Shown here in pieces: positions 57,078 through 64,000 of a stretch of 64,000 nucleotides of DNA (position 1 is the stretch's first letter; every line of letters begins with the position of its first letter). This stretch comes from Pocillopora verrucosa. Its lineage: Eukaryota; Cnidaria; Anthozoa; Scleractinia; Pocilloporidae. The notes beneath the pieces are model-generated. The model was not told the origin of the DNA. It did not search any database and saw only the letters and a program-made list of their open reading frames with translations. The stretch spans positions 15,522,963-15,586,962 of the forward strand of contig NC_089325.1 in NCBI RefSeq assembly GCF_036669915.1. Direction: 5' to 3'. The translations under genes were made by a program, and so were the position numbers.

Positions 57078-58103
57078 CATATATTAACATTACCGAATTG
57101 AGTAATGAACATCGGCAGTTGACAGCGACTTTTGCCAAATGTACTTTACACGAATGAAACACTTTATGTACCTAGTATAATTTTACTCAATGTGCATATC
57201 TTTTTTTGTCTGTGGGAAGCTTTAGAAGACTCCATCTAATTTTAGGAACATCACAGGAAAGTTGTTCTTGTTACATTTACGAATTGCGATGTGAAAATTG
57301 TCGACAACGATAGAAAATAAACCGGCAATGTAGCTGATAGCTGAACTGTTGTTCTTGTGTTTGATTTTTTCGCTTTTTTATGTATGAATCCTGATGTCCA
57401 ATGAGAACAAAAATGTGAACCACGCGTGGTTTGGATATCTTATCCAAAACACGTGTGATTTTCATCTTGGTTTTCATTAGGTTTCGAAACTCATGCACGT
57501 GACGAAGTTGGATCGCTAAGACAACTAATGAATGAATTATTAGTTTTAAAATAAGTGTCAAAAGTTTCATTTCCCGAATATTTTAGAATACGACAGTGTA
57601 GTGGTGCCTTCGTATCCCTTGTTAACAACTATTGGCAAACTGAACAAAGAGGATGGGAAAATGCGTCGGCAGAGCAGGTGTGGAAATATACCAAGTAATT
57701 CTTACAGCTCAAAACTCAGGAACGCAATAGGAGTAGTTCATGGCAAGGTTTTATTGTAGTGGCGAGTAATTAATTTTTTTTGGACGTACTAAACCGGAAT
57801 TTTCCTGGCCATGTTGACGGAAAGAGCTACAACACCCACGCTTGAGTTTCCAAAAGAAAGTTTGGATTCTGCGTTGTTCGTTTATTCATTTTGTAGCTCA
57901 TAAAACTGCATTCAAGTCGTGGAAACGGTCAGACGCTTCTTTTTCGGAAAATAAAAAAAATAAAGGGTGCAAATATCATATCATTCGGTGAGACCAGCGA
58001 TAGCGATAACGGTCAAGAGCTCACAGTCCAACCGCTTAGTTTCAACAAAATAGAAGAAAGAGAGGTAGATCCGCAACAAAAAGAGACAAAAGCTACACAA
58101 GCG

Positions 58104-59183
58104 ATGACTTCGAGCCATGTAAGCAACGACATGACCCCTGCTGAATGCGGCGTCTACAGAGCAACGGGAGGAAAGCTTTCCGATTATTCGGACGCTCAAG
58201 CCGTTCGAATCTTCCTCTCGGTCACCTTCACGATCACATGTCCTCTTGGTGCCACTTTCAACTTGTTAGTGATAATAGCTGTGAAAACTAAAAGACGTTT
58301 GAGGGCCCACAAGTCCAACGTACTGCTTGCTTGCTTGGCGGTGACTGATTTAGCAGTGAGTGTGATTGTTCAACCAATGTTAATTGCCCAGTCGAGTCTC
58401 AACTGGGCGGGTGGAACCACAAGCTCGAATGTATCGTGTGCTTTACATTTGTGTGCACAATTTATTACAAGTGTTCTATGTGAATCGTCTCTTATCCACC
58501 TGATTTTGATAAGCGGAGAACGATGCTTAGCCATGAAGCACGCTTACGCGTACAGCAACGGACTCGTCACAGAGGTACGTTTACTGGTTAGCTCAGGTCT
58601 GGCGTGGCTCCTTTCTCTGATCCTGCACATTCCTCTTTTTGTTCATAGATCAGTTTTTTATGCCACAAACATCATTTTTATGTGCATTTCTCTCGCTATC
58701 ATAATTTTCTGTCATGTAACTGTCTACCGCGAGGTTTGCAGACATCAAAAGACACTTTCAACTCACAAAGTTACGGAAGAAGCAAGGCAGAAATTTCTGA
58801 AAGACAAGAAGGTTTTCAAACTGACAGCTACAATCGTTATAGTGCTATTTTTCTGTTACTTGCCCGTAACCGTTTTTAGATTTGTTTTGAGCCAGTCAGG
58901 TTTCATGTCTTTAAAAGTAGGTTTCATCTTCGCATCCTTTTCTGTGTCTTTTGCAATATATAATTCATTCCTTAACCCGCTAATTTACGCCATCAGGAAA
59001 CGACAATTTCGTGTAGCTTTTATCGAATTATTGCGCAGAAATACAAACTTAGCTGAAGCTCAGGAAATTGAGAAGAAAGTTTTTGGATCAGCAAATGCTG
59101 TGGGAGTTAGTAATGGACAGAGGAAAAAACAGGAAGAAGAAATTCAAAGCGAAGGACGGCAAATCTCAAACTTGAACTTGTAA
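58104..59183 (+). CDS. Class A (rhodopsin-like) GPCR, orphan, paralog 2
   Basis: A single-exon gene of 359 residues, collinear with the receptor at 54492 and very similar throughout (KTKRRLRAHKSN, LACLAVTDLAVSVIVQPML, SGLAWLLSLILHIPLF, FFCYLPVTV, NSFLNPLIYAIRKRQF). The TM3 motif is G-E-R-C, so the Tyr of the D/ERY box is replaced by Cys, unlike paralog 1. The extracellular loop before TM3 differs most (SSLNWAGGTTSSNVSCALHL) and adds an N-V-S sequon, so ligand preference may have diverged. A poly(A) signal AATAAA lies at 59785-59790. The ligand is unknown. Confidence 0.92.
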   Translation: MTSSHVSNDMTPAECGVYRATGGKLSDYSDAQAVRIFLSVTFTITCPLGATFNLLVIIAVKTKRRLRAHKSNVLLACLAVTDLAVSVIVQPMLIAQSSLNWAGGTTSSNVSCALHLCAQFITSVLCESSLIHLILISGERCLAMKHAYAYSNGLVTEVRLLVSSGLAWLLSLILHIPLFVHRSVFYATNIIFMCISLAIIIFCHVTVYREVCRHQKTLSTHKVTEEARQKFLKDKKVFKLTATIVIVLFFCYLPVTVFRFVLSQSGFMSLKVGFIFASFSVSFAIYNSFLNPLIYAIRKRQFRVAFIELLRRNTNLAEAQEIEKKVFGSANAVGVSNGQRKKQEEEIQSEGRQISNLNL

Positions 59184-60911
59184 TAATATTTTCCTACTTT
59201 CCGTGAAAACTACATCCGACGGGTAAATTTTTAATTTCGTCGATTCCATCGAACTGCGTTGTCATAGTAAGTAAAACGTGCCGGAAACAAAATGAGCATC
59301 TTTACTTACAATTTGAGCATCAAACGCGCCAAAAATTGGTTTCTGATTTTTTTCCCTATATATAAAAATATTGTGCCTCTGCGTCCATGTTGAAATATTT
59401 ATTCTAATACTCTCATCTGATCTATTGTACTCTTTCTATAAGCGGAGAAGTAATTTTATAACGTGAATTAGAAAAGTTAGAGCGCAAATTTTTTTCTGGC
59501 CTTATTTCCACTACTGCCTAAATCGTGTTCATTACTGCGAATATCCCTCTCATATTTAAATTTTGAATATTCAAATTTTGAACAGTTAAATATATCATTG
59601 TAAAGCTGTTTGAAAAACGCGTCTAGCAGCACTTAACTCTAAGAAATTGTTTAAGTTTTCAATTTGACGGATTTGCCTGCGGGTCGATTTATCTCTTTGC
59701 TCAAAACGAAAGCTACAGACTCATGTTTTTTGGGTGAAAAGGGAATTTTGATTTTGTGCTCCAAGCGTAATCACTGTGTGGCACAATAAAAGAGGGTTTT
59801 ACCTTTGTAAAAAAACTAATTATGCGTATTTGCCTAAATAGGGATACAACATTTAAATAAACATGCAGCAAACATTCGTAGCCAAAGGAAACTCTATCCG
59901 ATGGTGTGCGGATAAAATCTCAATACTCACTCCAATATTCACTCCTCTCACTTAAAAGACCTCTCACCCTCCCCTTCCCCCCCTCCCCCTCCCCCCCTCC
60001 CCATCAACCCAGTCTTTTGTTTATATTTACTTCACTTTTCTTGGATTTGTTTTGTTCAGGTAGCCATGACCGTTGAGTGTGTCCGTCTTTGAAAACGACA
60101 GAGTTTAGTAAAAGCTATAGAACGGATCTGAAAGGAAAGAAAAGAAGAAATTTCACCTGCACTTTTAACAAACTGAAAAACTAATTTCATGCTTCAGATA
60201 TTAGCCAAATTTAGTTTACGGAGTATTCTATTTAGGTCGATAAAATTTCAATTAGACTTTTGAAAGGGAATTTTCTCGACGCTTATGAAAGTATGGCTGT
60301 GTGCACCAATCATAACATGTTATACCTTTCAGTTTTTCTAAAAAATTTAAATACCTTATTCCATTCTGTTCTTGATGAAGTGTGATCTATTCTTGGAAAA
60401 GGTCTTCATTTCGTTGTTGACACGGCTAGTGGTGCATGATAAAAAGCATCCGCTTTTGCTTTCCACCTTATAACCGAAATTGAGATTTCCTTGGACCTTT
60501 GAATTCGCTTTTGTCCTTAACTTTCCTTGAATGGCGAAAATTTCAGATAACTTGTTAATTTAATAGAAATGCAGTCATTCGTTGAGTTGTTTAAAAGTCA
60601 TGAAATTCAGATCATAGTGCATGTCGCAGCAATTAGCTTTAATTTTACATTTTAGATGGTAAACAAAAACTAAATCTCCATAAGATTCTTTATCAACACA
60701 AGAAAGCAATACAAATTTGTCGAAATATTCTCTAATATCGAACGCTTGTGCCCTTAATGAGATTGGAAGTTACAATCATTACGTTACGTTGTATCTTTAA
60801 AAACTATTTGTTTTATCTATACAGCTACAAGCAGCGGATATGATTTGTTCTTTAGCGCTGTGCAACAAAAACCATCAGAACAACGCTCAAAATCTCAGTT
60901 CTGGGTTGCAT
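59184..60911. other. Intergenic between GPCR 2 and the minus-strand gene
   Basis: The left part is the likely 3' UTR of GPCR 2 (AATAAA at 59785-59790). A pyrimidine-rich tract with many C-runs lies at 59940-60010 and could form a quadruplex on the minus strand. No gene is seen. Confidence 0.5.
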
Positions 60912-61277
60912 TTACACAAAGTTCGTCATTTTAAAAATGAAAAATCCTTGAGCGGCCATAGCATCCACAACCGGTCGATCTACAACTTTTGAGCTGACTC
61001 CAGCAACAACCAGTGCGTTTTCGGGGCCATTGGGAACAGAAGTCGTTTGTAATTTTTGAGGATCTGCACTCAAGACCAGTTTTCCCGTGTTTTTATCAAA
61101 TTCTAACCTTTCTTGCGTGGAATTGTCGCTGCGTGAAGTAGTATGGCTAGCCTGTCGCTGCTGCTGCGTCGAAAAGTTCCCGTCGAACGGTACGAACCCT
61201 TCATGCTGCGGATCTGCTCTATGTCGAAAGTTATCAGGATTCCAGCGCCTAAAAGGAAATCTTTGCTTGTCTTCCAT
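60912..61277 (-). CDS. Uncharacterised 121 aa protein with VVDAMAAQGFF C-terminus
   Basis: The ATG at 61275-61277 is preceded by an in-frame stop at 61293-61295, so this may be a complete single coding exon. The N-terminal half is basic and aromatic (MEDKQRFPFRRWNPDNFRHR), then Gln/Ser-rich, then a segment (RLEFDKNTGKLVLSADPQKL) with beta-strand character. The last 20 residues, VVDAMAAQGFF followed by a hydrophobic FKM end, recur at the C-terminus of the gene at 62972-63625, also on the minus strand. No catalytic motif or membrane segment is seen. It may be a truncated paralog of that gene or part of a larger locus with unseen upstream exons. Confidence 0.45.
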   Translation of the reverse strand: MEDKQRFPFRRWNPDNFRHRADPQHEGFVPFDGNFSTQQQRQASHTTSRSDNSTQERLEFDKNTGKLVLSADPQKLQTTSVPNGPENALVVAGVSSKVVDRPVVDAMAAQGFFIFKMTNFV

Positions 61278-62971
61278 TTTGAATTTCCGTTCTCAAGAAG
61301 CGTTTTGTTCGAATACTTAGCAATAAATACCAATAGTGAGAGCGGGCTGGAACTGTTATGTCCGCATGACAGAAATAAACCATTAACACGCACGCGCATT
61401 TACGGCTTGAACCATTTGACAGGTAACGAGTGGTACGCCCAGCGATGCCAGCGTCCAATAAGATCGTTTTCATCTTGGAGTGTCGTTTACTCTAACTGCA
61501 AAGGTGGAGTCTAGTCATTTAATTATGAGTCTGGATAAGTTAAAAGAATGGATTGAAGAAATACAGTATAATATATACAATATATCCTTCCTAACTTCCC
61601 ACCGACGCAGGACCATAGTTTCATAAGAAACTTACCCCCTTTGTCCTTTTCCTTTAACTTCGAAGACATTGATATATGTCTACCTAATAACCTTACGTAA
61701 TATAGGTTATGAAAGAACCCTTATTTGGGCATCCTGGAGTGGTTTGGTAAAAAGAAAACAGGTCAAGATCGATCGTGGTGAAACCTGCAATGTTATCATG
61801 GCGCCATTTTTGGCTTGCGGCGATGTTGGGACAGAGTCATCCACTCTTCACTCAAAGGAAAAAAATCATTACGTGGACTTTTTAATGACTCCAGTAAATT
61901 AAAATGAAATAAATAACAGCTTAAGTTAATATTTGAATATGTCATCAACATAAAAACTCTGAATTTATAAAAAATTATTGCTTTTGTCGTGCAACAATGC
62001 AATTTTTAGCAAAAGCTTGTTGCACGAAGTCTCTGAATGTTTCACCACGACATTCAATACATATTGTTATAATTAGTGATTCGATTTAGGATTCACACTG
62101 TTTACAATTTCTTTTGTCTCCTTTTCCGAGAAAGAACAACATTTTGCACTCAGTGATTATATACATCTTCCGGTTGTTCCCGGAAATTTAAGTTTTGATG
62201 ATGTGAGCAGATCTTTTGTTGGCACTTGCTTACGCAATATCTGACTAGTTACGGATCAAAGACTTATTTTCACTTTCTTCGTATGAACATCACATGATTG
62301 CCAAATGACACGAAACTGGTGGCCTATAATAAGAGACCTATTCTTGCCTATTGCGTTAGTTTTAAGGTATAGGAGGTTTAGAGGTCGGTTGGTATGTCGT
62401 ATTAAATTTCCATCCATCTTTTCTTGGAATTCCCTTCGTCCTATTGATTACATATCGATTTCTAAGAAATTCAATTATTGAGCGATTGAAGGAACTATCA
62501 ATTCGAAAGGTCAGTGATACTGCTGTAAGCGTTCTGTGCTTCAAAACAGAGACATATCTGCAAGAATTTCACATAAATTTTCTTTAATTTAACAAATGAT
62601 GCATTTGTATAGTGCATCCTTCAGATCAGTATGCTCTTATAAGCTTTACAACACTATGCAATGACTTTGGCTCGACTGGAGAGTTGAGCTGTTTACAATT
62701 TTGCAGAAAATTAAAAAGCATCGCTTTGCCATTGCACAGCGTTACGTTGAAGAAAAACACGTCGAGTTTTCGTTCAATTGGTTCAATTCGCTTTTATGCA
62801 GGGTACATTGAAAAGTGGGCGCAAAATTACAATCTGCCTTTTGACAAATTATCTCAGCACTACTTTCTGCACTAAATAGTCTACATGACACATGCCTAAT
62901 TCTGCTGCTACTGTGGACACTTCATACCATGAAGGCAACCTTGATTTCTGACTAGTAGTTCCAGGCTGCGT
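61278..62971. other. Interval between the two minus-strand genes
   Basis: The open frames here on both strands overlap each other and lack recognisable domains. A foldback-repeat piece (GACGCAGGACCATAGTTTC) lies at about 61590-61645, related to 25370 and 38995. The open frame 62612-62875 has no known domain. Confidence 0.45.
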
Positions 62972-63625
62972 TTAAGAAACATTCATCATCTTCAAATAGA
63001 AAAATCCTTGAGCAGCCATGGCATCCACAACCGCGTGACCTTTTTGGGGGTAAGTAGAGCCTGGGTAACCTCCAGAGGGAGACCATTCCACATCGTGACC
63101 TTTTTGGGGGTATGTACAGCCTGGGTAATCTCCGGAGGGAGACCATTCCATGTCTTCTTCCCCCTCAAAACTGTCGTCCAAACGACTGCGTGTATTGATG
63201 GTCCTAAATGGGCTTTCAATTTTCAGAACTTCAACGTCAAGGCATCTTGGACGACCTCTCTGTAAGTTGACGATATATGGCTCAAGCGTGACTTCTTGTC
63301 CTGAACGGTCGATTATAATTTTCATTTGAAGAAATCTTCCCTCTGTCCTATGGCTGCAATTTGCGACGTCTTTCTCACTCCTTCCTGAGCTAAAATACTT
63401 TGAAGAATGGCCATAATACCAATTACCGATATGCGAAAGGGAAGGATCCTTTTTAACTTCGCAGGAATGCTCTATTGAAACGATGTGGATCACAGGTTCG
63501 CCATTGGTAGTCCACAAACCAAACATATTTCCACTGGCCTCTCGCTCGGAATTGGAAAGAATAAGCTTCTTAATGGCAGCATGTTCCCTCTGGAAAATGT
63601 AAAGCTTCTCCTTAGAAGTAGCCAT
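62972..63625 (-). CDS. Degenerate JAB/JAMM-like protein with 20-aa tandem repeat, 217 aa
   Basis: The coding exon starts at the ATG just after a splice-acceptor-like TTTAAACAG (minus strand), so a 5' untranslated exon is likely upstream. Residues about 1-90 resemble the start of a JAB/MPN fold: EREASGNMFGLW with a glutamate before the GLW strand, VIHIV, then HIGNWYYGHSS and SEKD. A catalytic JAMM has E, H-x-H and S-x2-D. Here the first His position is Tyr71, His73 and S83-x2-D86 remain, and spacing is longer, so metalloprotease activity is doubtful. Residues about 158-197 are two copies of a 20-residue unit (EWSPSG.YPG.TYPQKGH). The end VVDAMAAQGFF is shared with the gene at 60912. The JAB assignment is by pattern only and could be wrong. 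Confidence 0.55.
   Translation of the reverse strand: MATSKEKLYIFQREHAAIKKLILSNSEREASGNMFGLWTTNGEPVIHIVSIEHSCEVKKDPSLSHIGNWYYGHSSKYFSSGRSEKDVANCSHRTEGRFLQMKIIIDRSGQEVTLEPYIVNLQRGRPRCLDVEVLKIESPFRTINTRSRLDDSFEGEEDMEWSPSGDYPGCTYPQKGHDVEWSPSGGYPGSTYPQKGHAVVDAMAAQGFFYLKMMNVS
63035..63154 (-). repeat. 60 bp coding tandem duplication
   Basis: Units 63035-63094 and 63095-63154 differ at only a few positions and keep frame, giving two 20-residue repeats in the protein at 62972-63625. The similarity suggests a recent duplication. Confidence 0.9.
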
Positions 63626-64000
63626 ACCTGTTTAAAGAAGGAGAAGACTAAAACACAGAACGCCGGAAAGCATTGTTTACAGCAAGATTTCTGTTTAGCA
63701 AGCTCTTTACTCATGCGCAACGTGTCAGTGGATTTCTGGGAATTTCGGATGCTAATTGCATTTCAATGAATCTGGTTCCGTGGTCCGAAATCCACTTCCA
63801 ATAGAATTAATTTCAATTAAGCCATGAAATTTAAGGAAGTTTATAAATTATTTTCAAGATTGTGACAGTTATTGGTGACTTTTCATTAAAAATTCGTCAG
63901 TACATCTTTCATAACTCAAATTTCGTTTGTAACTACGAGATTCATTAAGAATTCTGTTTTCGAAACTCGTTTCTAAGTCGAAATGTCAATGGTTGTCTAT

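Larger units (their letters stand above)
55566..58103. other. Interval between the two GPCRs
   Basis: It holds a probable 3' UTR of GPCR 1, a Penelope-like nuclease fragment (56439-56750), a hammerhead-like motif (56949-56986), a TA microsatellite (57032-57076) and, at the right end, the 5' flank of GPCR 2. The open frames over the TA array on both strands are repeat artefacts. Confidence 0.6.

Noticed and set aside
56905-57162. Open frames on both strands across the TA repeat
   Set aside because: They exist only because the TA array lacks stops, giving alternating Tyr/Ile.
61087-61514. Plus-strand open frames over the minus-strand gene at 60912
   Set aside because: They overlap in several frames, have no domain and look like shadows of the opposite strand.
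1-64000. CRISPR array, operon or prophage
   Set aside because: No regularly spaced direct repeats or closely packed co-directional genes are present; the window is clearly eukaryotic.

Overview
The window is eukaryotic: split genes with GT..AG introns, several tRNA-derived SINEs and MITE families, and intron-poor rhodopsin-class GPCRs. The repeat families, the tandem orphan GPCRs, the Helitron/Helentron and Penelope-like remnants and the gene content suggest a cnidarian, most likely an anthozoan such as a stony coral. That is an inference from gene and repeat style. No rRNA, intact tRNA or mitochondrial marker is present to settle it. Gene models were assembled by hand from splice sites and reading-frame continuity; the exon coordinates in the entries are my own.

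Layout, left to right. (1) 499-14644, + strand: the C-terminal two thirds of SDAD1 (Sda1, 60S ribosome biogenesis) in 17 exons, with its N-terminus left of the window and a repeat-rich 5.5 kb intron. (2) 16261-21483, +: a five-exon gene for a 210-residue protein. It has a ubiquitin-like N-terminal domain resembling the OST domain of GABP-alpha and a C-terminal Pointed (PNT/SAM) domain, but no ETS DNA-binding domain. This is the most unusual gene here. (3) 24121-25030, +: a possible two-exon small gene, then about 8 kb of repeats without a convincing gene. (4) 33448-41315, +: a 13-exon, membrane-anchored beta-lactamase-like serine hydrolase (LACTBL1-like) with SxxK, YxN and KSG motifs intact.

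(5) 42740-47123, +: a decayed Helentron-type Helitron (HUH Rep, PIF1-like helicase, EEP endonuclease) with stops, frameshifts and a Walker A lysine-to-asparagine change. Its endonuclease end is split by a LINE-like 3' tail. A possible RPA-like fragment follows. (6) 50641-52650, - strand: a broken DDE-transposase-like gene ending in C2H2 and SAP-like segments. (7) 54492-55565 and 58104-59183, +: two tandem single-exon class A GPCR paralogs that also share 5' flanking sequence. A Penelope-like GIY-YIG fragment with a hammerhead-ribozyme-like motif lies between them. (8) 60912-61277 and 62972-63625, -: two uncharacterised proteins sharing the same short C-terminal module. The second looks like a degenerate JAB/JAMM-fold protein carrying a duplicated 20-residue repeat.

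The remaining sequence is introns and intergenic DNA rich in short inverted-repeat elements (TTAACCC-ended MITEs, CCAATCA-type repeats, TATCC/GGATA arrays), SINEs and homopolymer or G-rich tracts. The genes look functionally unrelated. No operon, CRISPR array or bacterial feature is present.
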